Source: Panaeolus papilionaceus (Eukaryota > Basidiomycota > Agaricomycetes > Agaricales). Taken from it: a stretch of 64,000 nucleotides of DNA. The stretch's first letter is position 1. The number at the start of each line of letters is the position of its first letter. The translations under genes and the position numbers were made by a program. The notes under the pieces are model-generated. The model did no database searches and was not told where the DNA came from. It saw nothing but the letters and a program-made list of their open reading frames with translations. Shown piece by piece: positions 47,308 through 59,300 of this stretch. The stretch lies in the NCBI GenBank assembly GCA_015501605.1, contig JADNRZ010000006.1, positions 558,001 to 622,000 of the forward strand, given 5' to 3'.

Positions 47308-48664
47308 CTAGTTAAGTGAAGTAACTTTAGCAATGGGAGCAATGGATACTGGCTCTGGGATGGACAGAACAGTACTCTCTTTTGCTCGGAGCTTCAAAGC
47401 TGCCTGGGTTCTCTCCACTTCATCTTGAACCCGTTCGATAGATTTGAAGTACTTGACAGTCTTCACATGAAGCTCTGAGCGACGATTAACCTCTCAAAAC
47501 ATTTGCCAAGTGCTGTGATGAACCCACCTGCAGTTGCATCTTCGTCAGCCACAATCAAAGCCCAAGGGTGCATTTGTAGAGCCGATAGGGTCCACTAGCG
47601 GTTTTAAAAGCTTAGTCTACAGTCTGGATTGGCTATCAGAAAGGTGAGCGTACCAGATGATTCACTCCTTCCTCTAAATCCGCTGTCAGCACCTAATTCT
47701 TGGTGATATTTGTCGGCACAAATTACTAACCGATAGCTTTGCTCAGCGCCAATGCTTTCCGTTGCCCCGTGACCACAACCACAACCTCTCGACTGTCGAG
47801 GATTGTGGCAACACCAACAGTGAGGGCCATGCGGGGCACAGCGGCGATGTCGTTATTGAAGAAGCGAGCATTTGCCAAAATTGTATCGTAAGCCAGTGTC
47901 TTGATTCTCGTTCGCGAAGATAGAGAGGATCCAGGTTCCTATAAACGAGTCAATGCGAAGCAAGACATCGGCATTCCAGCTGATAGCTCGTACATTGAAT
48001 GCAATGTGACCATCCTCTCCGATGCCTCCGAGGAAAAGTTCGATGCCACCATAACTCCTAATCCTCGCTTCGTAGGCATTGCATTCCGCAATCAAGTCTT
48101 CGGCATTCCCATCGAGAATGTTTACGTGAGACGGCGGGATATCGACTTTTCGAAGGGTAATCAGAGACTTTTCAAATTTACTTTCCGGTAAACTCGATAC
48201 TCACTATGAGAAAAGAACTCTCGAAACATGAAGGTGTGGTATGATTCGGGATGGTCGCTAGGAAGTGCAACGTATTCATCCATATTGAAAGTGACAACGT
48301 GTCTGAATCTGTCTTGTTGTCAGAATCCTCGACTTTTTGAAGGCGTTATTCACGACTTACGATAGCTTTCCCTGCTTCACCATCTTGATCAAGGCCTTGT
48401 ATGTTGGGATGGGAGATGAACCAGTTGGCAAACCCAGTACGAATGGTCGATCCTCAGTGGGGGCGAAGTCATTTATCCTTAACATGGGAGTTGATAACGA
48501 GGTCCATGAATCGATGTTATAACTGAATACCTTTTACATATATAATTGGCGATATAGTCCCCAACGGAGGTGGAGTCTTCCCTGATAATCAAACCTATCA
48601 CAGAGGAAAAAAGCCAAAGTTAACAAAGCACCTATTGCCGACAATTGAAAAAAGGCGCACGCAT
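47308..48664 (-). CDS. Glucosamine-6-phosphate isomerase/deaminase
   Basis: Converts glucosamine 6-phosphate to fructose 6-phosphate and ammonia in aminosugar (chitin) breakdown. The first exon codes only ATGC (48664-48661); splicing over about 65 nt gives [20 protein letters not shown], the conserved NagB start. Next are [19 protein letters not shown] (phosphate-binding loop), [19 protein letters not shown] (with the catalytic Asp), and [20 protein letters not shown] (with the active-site His and Glu). Then come [19 protein letters not shown] and [20 protein letters not shown]. The C-terminus ends KVTSLN at the stop at 47308. Several introns of about 50 nt interrupt the gene. All catalytic blocks are present, so it is probably functional and of normal length. 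Confidence 0.93.
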
Positions 48665-49276
48665 TGAAAAAAATACAGGGTACTTTTAATCGCAGGTTAT
48701 ACTCGAGGGGTTCGAAGCTTCGAAGGACGGCAAAATATGCTTGCTGGCGTTGCGAAAGCTGGCTAATCGAATCCATTTTCGTCAGACAGAACGGCCTTTT
48801 ATAAGAAAGCAAAAAAAAAAAAAAAAAAAACTATATCCAGAAAAGCAGACTTAGTATCATGACAGCACAGCGTGATGCCTTGATGTGCTATTTCAAGGAT
48901 TGCATTTTGTTTGAACGAGAGACATGTGGTCGAACATACTTCTCGGAACGTGATGCCTCATCATCGTATGACCGTCCGCGTTTGGATGGACTGGCCTACG
49001 GGTTCCCACGACTAAGACTTGCTTTCCTGTGGACTTGCTGAAGCAAACTGATGTTAAGGACGACTTGATCTACTATCAACATAGCAACACATATGCTGCT
49101 GCGATACCCATCCACTAGTATCTCGTCGACATGTTGCTGGCAAAGAACGTCCAACGCTCTCGCAATGTACTCATTATACTCTTCGGCGAGGGCCGGTGCA
49201 AATTATAGTTATTCTCCATATATGCAAATTCGGAGGAAGAACAGCACATCTGTAGAAGAAAGTAGTGGGTTTACAG
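48665..49276. other. Region between isomerase and IMPACT-domain genes
   Basis: Divergent region of about 600 bp. It contains the poly-A run at 48811 and a short frame at 48859-49041 that I do not consider a gene. A first exon of the IMPACT-domain gene probably lies near 49131. Confidence 0.4.
48811..48830. repeat. 20-nt poly-A run
   Basis: An uninterrupted run of 20 A residues upstream of the glucosamine-6-phosphate isomerase gene. It could act as a nucleosome-excluding tract or be a microsatellite. Confidence 0.8.
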
Positions 49277-49765
49277 CACTTGACGCATGATCATTTTTTA
49301 AAGCAGTCTTTGCTTACCGTAGCACAATGGGAATACCCAATTTTCTCATCTGACACCATCAAAGATCGCAAGTCAGTCTTCCTCGCACATGCCTCCGTCC
49401 TGCCAACAGCATCTGTATTGCCGAAGTTCATAGACCACCTTACATCACTTCCTCAATTGAAGCGTGCCACGCACTGCATGTACGCTTATCGGATAATCCC
49501 TGACAAGACCGACCCTTCGCGATGGGTGTTTGGAAAACATGATGGCGGCGAAAGGGGAAGCGGCGAAAGGCTGCTGAGACTTATTGATCAATTGCATTGT
49601 GAAAATGCTATCGTGGTGGTGTCGAGATGGTATGGCGGTGTTCCTTTAGGTTCTGATAGATGGAAAAGGATATCCACTGTTGCGAAGGAGGCGTTAGCAG
49701 CTGGCGATTTCCCTAAAAAACCAGGTCTCGAAGTTAGTTCTACGCCCAAGCGGCGAAAGAAATAA
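49277..49765 (+). CDS. IMPACT/YIH1 (UPF0029) domain protein, 5' end unresolved
   Basis: The main exon starts after an acceptor at 49276 and reads to the stop at 49765. It contains SSDTIKDRKSVFLAHASVLP, HCMYAYRI, and the UPF0029 signature VVVSRWYGGVPLGSDRWKRI followed by a short basic tail. This fold is shared with yeast Yih1 and human IMPACT, which bind Gcn1 and restrain Gcn2; this protein is only the UPF0029 domain with no RWD domain visible, so its partner is unknown. No ATG lies at the start of this exon. A 5' exon from 49131 (MLLAKNVQRSRN) joins in frame over an intron of about 110 nt, but other choices exist. The gene is divergent from glucosamine-6-phosphate isomerase. Confidence 0.7.
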   Translation, partial: HLTHDHFLKQSLLTVAQWEYPIFSSDTIKDRKSVFLAHASVLPTASVLPKFIDHLTSLPQLKRATHCMYAYRIIPDKTDPSRWVFGKHDGGERGSGERLLRLIDQLHCENAIVVVSRWYGGVPLGSDRWKRISTVAKEALAAGDFPKKPGLEVSSTPKRRKK

Positions 49766-50091
49766 ACTTTACCATGTTGTATTAGGATTACTCTGCGTAA
49801 TTAGACACAAAATGAAATCGACGTTGTTTCGATGTCAACTTGCTTGAGTAATTTCTTTAAGAGCAAGGAGTAATCCGTAAGATAGCAGCTGCTTGTATTA
49901 GAGAGATCCTTATAACATGTTGTAGTACTGCTTGCCCAGTACTTAGTTAGTAATTACATGGAGAGGATGAGCGCGAGCGACGCGTCGATCAATGAAGGTC
50001 CCCATCAAAGCTTTATTTGGACACAACAGGAAATCACGAGCCACCATGAGCACAGCGACTCCACCATCTCTACTTTACACCACCACCTACT
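49766..50091. other. Intergenic spacer
   Basis: Tandem-oriented spacer between the IMPACT-domain gene and the lipase gene. No feature was recognised beyond the likely lipase promoter. Confidence 0.4.
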
Positions 50092-51644
50092 ATGCCTCGC
50101 GTTCCATTGCTTGGTCGACTATCATTTAGAGACTACGCAGCCGTTATCTTTGGTTTTACATTCCTTGCTTTCGAATCTGTACTTCATGTTATTATCTTAT
50201 GTCTACCGAAACCAGTAATTAACTGGTTCTATCGTCGTTCGCGGGCCCTCTTCATCAGGTTCACTGGCCCGCAAAAGGAGCACTCCTCCGAGAAGAAGAA
50301 AGTGGATGCGATCCTAAATGCTCGAGACTTTGGCGAGCTCTGCAACATATATGGTTACACACATGAAGAACATGTCGTTCTCACCAAGGACGGGTACCTA
50401 TTGGGTATCCACCGTCTTCCTTCTAAGCAAGGTCAGAAGAAGAGGAACCCGGGAAGCAGTACAGGGAAACCTGTTGTCTACCTCCATCATGGGCTGTTGA
50501 TGAATAGTGAAGTTTGGGTTTGCTTAACCGACGCCGAACGGTCGCTGCCATTCGTTCTTGCAGAGCAGGGTTATGACGTCTGGTTAGGAAATAACAGGTA
50601 TGTAATCTGCTATTCCACTCACTCAAACACACCTAATTAAAATTATAGAGGGAACAAGTACTCCAAGAAATCCCTCAATCACGGCCCCAACTCTAGTAAA
50701 TTCTGGGATTATAGGCAAGTCTCCCAACCTTACCTAGTTCGGTTGACGGCTTATGCTCATGGACGTCAAGCATCGACGATTTTGCCTGGCATGATATCCC
50801 AGACACGATCAACCATATCCTAGAGGTTACCAAGTCAGAGAAGCTGAGCTACATTGGCTTCAGTCAAGGAACAGCTCAAGCATTCGCTGCCCTCAGTATC
50901 CACCCCCAGCTTAACGAGAAGGTTAATGTGTTTATTGCCTTGGCTCCAGCCATGAGTCCACCAGGCCTAGCAGCCCCTATCGTTGACGGGTTAATGAAAG
51001 CGTCGTAAGTCAATAAACATCAATTGTCAGCAAGCGTAATCTCATTATCCATTTTCAGGCCCACACTTTTATTCTTATTTTTCGGTCGCAAATCTATCCT
51101 CTCCTCAGCAACAATGTGGCAATCTATTGTTTATCCTCCTATATTCGCTCGTATGATCGACAAATCCTTAATCTGGCTCTTCAACTGGCGTAGCGAAAAC
51201 ATTTCACGCAACCAGAAAATTGCCGCATACGCCCACCTCTATTCCTTTGCGTCTGTGAAATCTGTCGTTCATTGGTTCCAAATCATGCGCAACGCTGCAT
51301 TCCAAATGTATGACGATGATGTCCTATCCCCCGTCGTTCGCACATCCGTTAGCTCCTATCGTCCAGTACGATTTCCTACCCGAAACATCGTGACGCCAAT
51401 TGTGCTTCTGTATGGAGACCAGGACAGTTTGGTACACATAGAAACAATGCTTGCTCAACTCCCTGAGCACACGGTGGCCAAGCCCTTGCATACCTACGAA
51501 CATTTAGACATTCTTTGGGGACAGAACGTTCACAAGGACGTTATTCCGGAGGTTGTACAGTCATTGGAATTTTTTTATAAGAGTCGAGATGACGTATCCG
51601 ATAAGGATACCACGGCCAGCGAAACCGTCGCATCAACATCATAA
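50092..51644 (+). CDS. Acid lipase / steryl ester hydrolase (TGL1/YEH-like)
   Basis: The N-terminus has a hydrophobic anchor (VIFGFTFLAFESVLHVIILCLP) as in lipid-droplet steryl ester hydrolases. Then comes the lipase N-terminal block ARDFGELCNIYGYTHEEHVV with GYLLGIHRLP, then the oxyanion region VVYLHHGLLMNSEVWV and QGYDVWLGNNRGNKYS. KFWDYSIDDFAWHDIPDTI is complete only after removing a GC-AG intron at 50715-50770. The nucleophile elbow is YIGFSQGTAQAFAAL (Ser in G-x-S-x-G), the acid is in VLLYGDQDSLVH, and the catalytic His is in YEHLDILWG. It should hydrolyse steryl esters or triacylglycerol. The last exons contain PTLLFLFFGRKSIL, typical of this subfamily. The C-terminal tail is S/T-rich (TTASETVASTS). 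The full catalytic triad is present. Confidence 0.92.
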
Positions 51645-51737
51645 ACTATTGTAGCATTTCGTATAATGTCGAGTAGTAATTAATATACACGAACAATGAA
51701 GAATGACAAAGTAGAACCATGGTACCAGTCACAAGGT

Positions 51738-53209
51738 CTAATCTAATGCCTCGCTGTGTTTCCGTTTCTTCTTTTTGCTACTTTCTTCCGGTTTGTGTTC
51801 CTTTTCCTTCTTTTTCGCGCGCCTCTCTTCCTTGGTCAGCTCCTTATCTTCCTTGTGCTTACTCTTCATCTCCTTTTTGATTGTAGATGGAGGTGTAGAG
51901 CCCTCTTCCTCCTGAGTAGGCTCTTCGGACTCCTCAGTCTTCTTGCGCTTGCCCTTCTTGTGTTTGCTATCCTTCTTCTTCTTCTCTTTCTTCTCCTTTC
52001 GTGAAGGCTCTTCTTCCATCTCCGAGACCTCAACTATTTTTGCGGATGATTCGGGTTCCACATCTTGTCTCGCCCCCTCCTTAGAAACCGACATTTGAGT
52101 CGTGGTGGAAGCAAGGGAAAATGATGCGAGTAGCGAAGCAGATTTCAGAGAAGAAAAGGCTGAAAGTCCTCTCGTTTCAGTCGGTTCAATGGTTGAACTC
52201 GAACTGGCTTCGAACCGCAATCTGGATGCACCAAGACCCGTGCGAGGTGCTTCATAATCTCCATCAGCACCCGAGTCACTGCTTGGAGAGGATCCTAGTT
52301 TGGGGCGAGCCTGTAGCTTTTCTTTAAAGTAGTCGGATACGCTTTTTGTTGATGTGGTGATTTTTTCGATCTCGAGTTCGTCGGATATAGGTGTGAGGCT
52401 GCCTTTGGGTGTATCATTCGGAGAAGTGGAAGAGGAAGTGGTGGGGGCAACTCCTAAGATTTCAGAGATATGACTGGAAGCTTTGGAAGCGATATTTTTG
52501 GCTGCAATATGGCGAGCTCGATGCCTGTATGTTGAATTAATTTAGGTCATGGAAATAAATTGAAAATCATATTTCAAATGACTTACGCTCTATGTCGAGG
52601 AACCACAGAGGTTTTAGTGACAGTTTTCTGGACAACCTCAGTTGTCGTCGTAGTCGTAGTCGTCACCTCCTCAGTGGCAGTCTCCTCGCTCGAGTGCTTT
52701 TTCTTTTTCTTTTTCTTCTTTTTTGAATCTTCCTCCCTATCCCTGTCCTTCCTCTTCTTCCCCACCTCCACACTTTCATCACTACTGCTCTCGTCGCTGC
52801 TGCTACTCTCACTTTCATCCGCATTCTTCATCTTCTCGTCGACCTGCGCAACCTGCGTCTCGTTCAACCGCTTCAACAAATTCTCAAAGTCCTTGCTCTG
52901 TTTCCATGCAATACCATTTGGGTCTCGTCTGTGATCTGCCCCAATTCCAAGCATATCCAGCTTTTGCGAAACCTTGATATGCGATATTCGACCCTCTCCT
53001 TCAGCGCCTAAACCTTTAGAGGCGTCCCATCCAAATTTCGACAGGTAGGACGAGCCAAATCTCGCAGCGTCTATCAATGAATGTAGCAAGTGAGAGCTTT
53101 AGTATATTCAATCATTGCGTCAAAATGATAAAATATTACCATCGGCCCAGTTAAGATTCCTGGGATCATCCCCGATCCTCTGTTTTGTCTTGCGACCAGA
53201 GAGACCCAT
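51738..53209 (-). CDS. PINX1/PXR1-like G-patch protein with lysine-rich tail
   Basis: The start MGLSGRKTKQRIGDDPRN and the following ADDAARFGSSYLSKFGWDAS show the G-patch pattern: KGLGAEGEGRISHIKV, then QKLDMLGIGADHRRDPNGIA and FENLLKRLNE. These match PINX1 and yeast Pxr1, nucleolar proteins that act in rRNA and small nucleolar RNA maturation, probably by stimulating a DEAH helicase (Prp43). The rest is low complexity: a serine/acidic cluster, a poly-lysine run, a stretch of eight threonines, an S-rich middle with PISDELEIEKI, and a final K/E-rich section of about 100 residues. The last part is likely a nucleolar-targeting and RNA-binding tail. Introns lie after the first exon and before RHIAAKNIAS. 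No truncation is seen. Confidence 0.85.
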
Positions 53210-53566
53210 AATTTTATGCGGAAGGGAGAGGGTTTGTAGGAATTTGGTAAATCTAAAAGGTGTTGAGAAAGTGCTCTCTCTACTTTTTCCCCCGGCTTAG
53301 TCAGCGGACCAATAAAAGGTAGATAATGTGATGGTTCTTCCTCAGAATCATGGTTAATCCAAAACTCCAGATATATTTATCTCCACGCACGAAATATACA
53401 TTTATGCTTTTAGTATATACAAAATAACCTTCCGAGTATGAGATATGCTAACAAGAACAAAGAGACTGGGCATATAGATTAGGATGAGCCAGCAAAGGTG
53501 TATGAATAGGTAGGCCAAAAGACCTCAAGTGTCATGAATGAAGGTGTATAAAGGTGTAGGTATCGT
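53210..53566. other. Intergenic spacer upstream of the G-patch gene
   Basis: A/T-rich spacer between the G-patch gene start and the 3' end of the NoxR gene. No distinct feature is seen. Confidence 0.4.
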
Positions 53567-55663
53567 CTACTCCATGCACCACACCTCCAGCTTGCCCTCC
53601 GACCGACCTTTCGAGTTTTCACGGGCAGTCTCAATAGCAAGCTCGAAATCAGACTCATCACGAAGGGTGACTTTGCCTCCATCCTCATCAGTGAACTTGA
53701 GCTTCATCGACTTGCCGAACTTGGCGGTGACCTTATCCAAGAATTCATTGAATGCAATATCAGGTGGCAATGTCATACCGCGGATGTCATCCTCGTGATG
53801 AAGCTAGAAACAAGTACCCAGTTTAGTCAAATGAGCTGTGTGGTTGATGGTGATAACAAGAATTTACCTTGACGCGGATGAGCGACAATTCGAAGGGGCC
53901 ATCATCGTAATCACCGCTACCATACCCCTCTTCCTCTTCTTCATAAGTACTCTGAATTCGGCTCCGGCGCGGATCACCGCGTCGGGTGCTCTTGCGGCGC
54001 ATGGGGCCGCCTCCGTATGAGCTGGGTGCATAGTTGCTACTGGGTGCACTTCTTGAACCAGAGCGCTGGACCGTTGCATTGTTCCTTGCCCATGCTCCAA
54101 CCCTGTCTGAGCCAGAACTTCCACCAGATCGCAGGGGTTGAGGAGATTGCTCTGGTGCAGCATAAGAATCGATGTAGTCGTCGTAAAACTCTGTCATACG
54201 TTCATCTATAAATAAAATGGCATGAGATTGAGTTAACCTGGTAACAATCAAATCTCACAAACCTTTTGCTGGGGGTTGAGGAGCATTGGGACTTGCTGGT
54301 GAGTTGCCAGGACGGCGAACGCTGAGACCCCTTACGGGAGGAGTGAGACCGGCGTTGGCGGGGGATGGACGTCCTGGGACGATTTGAGTGTTGCTACGTT
54401 TGATACCTGGACCCTGAGCGCTTTGAGGTGATGGGGGTTTCGGACCATCCCTCAAAGATGATGACATGCCCGGGTTTCCGCCTATTGTCCTTGACCTTTC
54501 AACACCAGCGGAGCGAGGCCCATCAGATGCTTCTATACAGTAAATGCATTATTAGTATCAGTCAAGTGTTCAGGCAATTTGAGAGGCATACGATATGTTG
54601 GCATAACTGGGGGAACCGTTGCACTGCGCAGCAAGGTGCTTGGAGGGGCGGTATCAAGGAGATCAGGCCGATCGAGCTTCAACCCTGCAGGACTCATGCC
54701 TTGCTTGAGACGCGAGACACCGGAGAAGGTCGTAATGGCGTCGCTCGCATCACTGGTGGCCACGAGTTTCTATTGGGGAGGGAGGGGGGGGGATTGAATT
54801 CAAGATTCAGTGTTGATTTACATCTCACGTACAGCCTTGCCCATGTAATCCCTCTGGGTGGAGTTCTTGAGTTTCTTTTCGGATGGGCGGTATAGGATTC
54901 CAACAGGCTAATTGGAAGATGAGTCCGAGATGTGCGGAATTATGGATCAAACACGTACGATACTGAAAACGGTGTAGCCATCGCCGCGGTCTTTGATGGC
55001 GTCGTCGATAACGCTGTGCTCATCTGTAGCCTTGTCTCTCCTCGCCTCTTCCATGTCTTGCAAACCAGCTGCTACGTCGCCCATGTAGATCTTGGAAAGA
55101 CCGATGTTGAAATGGACTTCAGCAGAGAAAAGTCGGAATTTAAGACCGAGCTGTTCATAATTGCTGTGAGGTTGTTAGTGAGAGGTACTACCGTGAATGA
55201 GAGGGAGAGAAGAGTGTTAAAACGAACATTGCTTGGTTGCCTCTCAGATAAAGGAGGGCTTGTTCGAAGTCATTGAGAGCTCCGTCGAATTGCTCGAGTA
55301 AGAACCTTGAAACGCCGCATTGGAAGTAGCTACATAAAAAGTAAGTTGAGACGGCGGTGTAAGGTTATGAGAAGTGAATAAATGAACGCACGCGACAGCC
55401 AAGAACTGATCAAGCTGTGTTGCCTCGATGAAACGCTCAATGGCAGCTTGATGTTCACCCAGAGTAGCGTAGATGAGACCCATGTTAGTTAGGATTTTTG
55501 AAGTATCTGCGATGCGCTTGATAGCATATAATTTAATAGGGGTTAAATTGACAATAAATTGAAGAATAAATACAGAAAAGAGTTCCAATGAAGTTTCGAA
55601 ATCCTCCTCATCGTAAGCCTTGAGAGCAGCAGCCCAAGTTTCGAGTTCAGCCTTTAATGACAT
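53567..55663 (-). CDS. noxR: NADPH oxidase regulator NoxR (p67phox-like)
   Basis: The start MSLKAELETWAAALKAYDEE begins four tetratricopeptide repeats, including ILTNMGLIYATLGEHQAAIE, YFQCGVSRFLLEQFDGALND and VHFNIGLSKIYMGDVAAGLQ. These bind the small GTPase Rac in known NoxR proteins. An activation-like region follows (PVGILYRPSEKKLKN), then a proline/serine-rich middle with PQSAQGPGIKRSN and an acidic patch. The C-terminus is a PB1 domain: ELSLIRVKLHHEDDIRGMTL, FNEFLDKVTAKFGKSMKLKF, TDEDGGKVTLRDESDFELAI and EVWCME at the end. PB1 binds Cdc24-type proteins in fungi. The complex activates superoxide-producing NoxA/NoxB in hyphal growth and fruiting. All expected parts are present; no SH3 domain is seen. 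The middle exons are joined from frame and splice signals only. Confidence 0.9.
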
Positions 55664-56308
55664 ATTTTGGCGTTCCAGACGCTATATCAAGAAAGAATTA
55701 GACTTTAAGAAAAGGAAAGAAAGTGGTGGAGAAGAATAGGAAGAACGAAGGAGAGATGGAAGGTGGCGGGAGTACACAGTACCAGACGGGGACTCTAGCG
55801 AAAGAAACTATGGAAGGTACCTTTTGGTATATATGTATCAAGACAAGTGAATGGGGGGTTTGATGGAACAGCTTTTTCTTATTTGTATCAATCATCCAGG
55901 TTGTCATGGCCTATTTCGGTAATCAACTCTTGTCTTTCAAATAACCAAGGAAACAATTCTGACTTTTGTCCAGACCCATTAAATCTTTTACTAGGTCTAT
56001 CTAGACAACTCAACTCTGAACAATACTCCTAGACCCTGAAAGCTTTTAAAAACAATTAAATCATAAAAAAGAAAATTAATAATAATAGCTGACCATTTCG
56101 CACACACATAACAAACCCCCTTTTACAAAAACACATCAAACAGTTACGACGACGACCCTGCCACAATGTTAGGTTATTCGATTCGTTACTGTGGAAAGTT
56201 TCAATTAAAGTGTCATGTCTCTACTACACATCGCGTACATATACTGTGCAAATAAGATATAAACTGCATCCAAGAATTATAAATACATTGTCCTCCAAAT
56301 AATCAAAT
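55664..56308. other. Intergenic region
   Basis: About 650 bp between the NoxR start and the flippase stop codon. A/T-rich; it should contain the NoxR promoter and the flippase 3' end. No other feature is seen. Confidence 0.45.
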
Positions 56309-59300
56309 CTAATAACCAGAGGGTCGTGCTCCAGCTTTCGATGTATCGTAAGCACGGATAAGTTTTGCCTGATCTTGTTTACCAGCATTTTCAGTTTGAC
56401 TGAATGCAAAACCCCGGTTTCGTCTCATCCGTTGAGTAGCCCTGACCTTCTTGATCGCTTTTTGGAACCTAAACAGGTCCTACATTCAGCAAATCATTCC
56501 TTCACGGGAATTATAGACCGAACTTACTGTTCCTGTCTTGGTCGGTAATCGGGAATGTTGTACTTTTGTAATTCTTGCGCAATGTGATATGATGAGGGCA
56601 TGTATGTCCGCCGGTAACTACCAACATAAGTCAGTCTTATTCACACCTCCACGTTTTAAAAAAAGAGCACTCACTATTTCCAGGCAAAATCACGAACTAG
56701 GCAGAACAGAGGAATCAAAATCAGAACGAAATAAAATACGCTGTTGGTCCACAATCGAGGAACTATCCCCGAATACTCTGTCGAAAAGCCGATGGCTGGT
56801 GCAACAACGGCGTACAACGGCAAAAATAGCATCGTAAACACAAACGATCCAGGAATAGCTGATGAAAAAGCGTAATTAGTATAACTGGTTTGCGAATGTG
56901 GTAGAAATATATTGTATGCATTACCTGCAACAGTGTATTTTGTCCAGAGACTATGTAAATTTCATATAAGCTTCCTCTCACATAACCAGGTTTAGATAAC
57001 TTACTCGGATATAAGTGCAGCTTTTCCAAGAACGGTGAGGAGCACTGCAAGGTATAGCGTCGTACCCCAGAACCAGTGTCCCGAATCAAGACCGTCAGCA
57101 AGGGTTAGATCACCCCAGAAAAGAATGACTGAAAATCCGTAGAGCAACTGTAATGATCACTGATCAGCGGTGGTGACTCATACGGGACGTAAAGAAAAAC
57201 TTACAAGGCTATGATACAAAGCATTGGCAACCCATAACCAGAATGATGTCTTGGTGAAAAATTCGTTCTTTTGACCGAGGGTGTAAAGTTGGGGGTATCT
57301 ATCCAGGATACGTGCAGAAACAAATTGATCGAAGATTCCGATAACAAGGGGTGGCAAAACAGTGAAAACGACATTGTAAAGCGACAGTGTCCACGATTCG
57401 TAGGCAATCTGCCCTGAGAAATTGTTGAAAAAGGAGTACTGAAGAGATGTCAGCCCTTGATCGCGCCGCAACCGAGTAGAACACTCCAACTTACCCAGAA
57501 CTGCGTCATGTAAAGAACAATATTTTTATAGAAAGAATCTAGGGGGCAGTGTTTAGAGATGAGGGTTATAAATAGGACACATCACTTACAGAGGATCAAT
57601 TTTGAAAGACGGCGGTAACTCCAGGCTCCGTGTACGAGTAATAGTTTCTTGAGATATCTGAATTGCGAGATCGCCACATCTGCAGAGCGAGCGGCTTGTA
57701 GTCCCTGTTGACGTTTAGGTGAGCAGGTTTAGCAATAAGGGAAGACGACATAAATCGCACCTCAACACCAGAGATGCCAACACCGACATGTGCTGCTTGG
57801 ATCATACTGACATCATTTGCACCATCACCGATCGCGAGAAGAATTGATTTTTGATTCTTCTTGACAAGCTTCACGACCAGGGCCTTTTGAAGAGGAGATA
57901 CACGACCTGTTGCATGATGAAAACGGTTAACGTACTACCGAAGGTTATGCACATTGACGGCTTACAACAGATCACAGCCTTGCACATGATGGCCAATTCT
58001 AAGAAAACCTTTGACAGCTCCTTTTCCAGAGCAAAGCCCAAACTTTTCCCGTCTGTTGATGGCGTCGTTAATTTAATTGAAAAAGAAAATCACGACACTA
58101 CACTTACCTATGATTAATGCCAGATCCTCCAATTCACCACTGCTTCTTTGACTCTTGATGGCAGCAAGACGTTTTGTCAAGAAATCTTGCGTGTCGTGTG
58201 CATTCTCTTCGTTTACGATGACCTGAAACGCCATCAGCAGTGAATTCCATACGTAACAAAATCTCCTCACTAAATTCATAGATTCCGAAATCAAACGACA
58301 TGACATGCCAATATTGATAGCAGTCTCTTGTCTGTCACCTGTGAGAACCCAAACCTGGTCATTGGGACATGCATTAGCATACCCGAAGAGACAATTATAT
58401 GACACGACAAACCTTGATCCCAGCCATTTGAAGTGTATGAATGGTGTCCGGGACACCGTCTTGCAACTTGTCTTCAATTGCAGTAGCGCCGAGCAAAAAC
58501 AAGTCTTTCTCAATCAACTCTGCTGCTTGATCTAGAGCATCCCCGCGACCATTGATTGTAGCTGCCGCTTGGTTGTAGATGGTAGACCATTGCTGATACT
58601 CCGCGTCGGGGATCTCACGATAGGCGATACAAAGCGTCCTTAATCCCTCAGTCGCATAGTCCTGAAAAGGTGTCAATGGTGGATGTCGATGTGGGGCCAA
58701 ATCGCCTATTCAGTGGACACGACGTACCTCGAGATGCGCGAGAGTTGACTCTGTGAATGGCTGGTTTTTACTCAAGCGTTCCAAAATAACGGTATCTGCG
58801 CCCTTGGTGAAAAGCTTGATCTTCCGGTCAGGTCCACGGACGACTGTCGACATCCTCTTACGCGTCGAGTTAAACTCGCAAACGTTGAGAATTTCGAATT
58901 CACAAGATTGGCCCTGAATGTTGACAAAAACTGATTTAGGTTTGCGCATCTGAAGAAAAGGTCGTCAAAGCTTCCTTGGTAAGAGTTTAAAAGCAGCGTA
59001 CGTGAAATTGGTACCCCAAAAGCTCCGCTCCTGCAACAAGTGCTGCCTCATCTGGACTCGAAGCTTGATAGACCATCTTTCCGTCCTGGACTTCGGGGAT
59101 GACGGTATGGCACACTGACAGAAGGGTAAGAAACTCTTGAATAACCGCCTTTTCTTGTTCAGCTTGCGATCCGCTACTCGACGTAGAGGGCTGATCCAGG
59201 AATGGGTTCGAAGCACCGTTGAGTATATCCTTCAGCTCTGCGAATGTCCTCCAACCACCGCGCCCATCGACCTCCTCGCGCTTCGACTCATCAACAACCT

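Noticed and set aside
48859..49041. A 60-codon plus-strand frame starting MTAQRDALMCYF
   Set aside because: No family match and no splice join that reaches the IMPACT-domain exon in frame.
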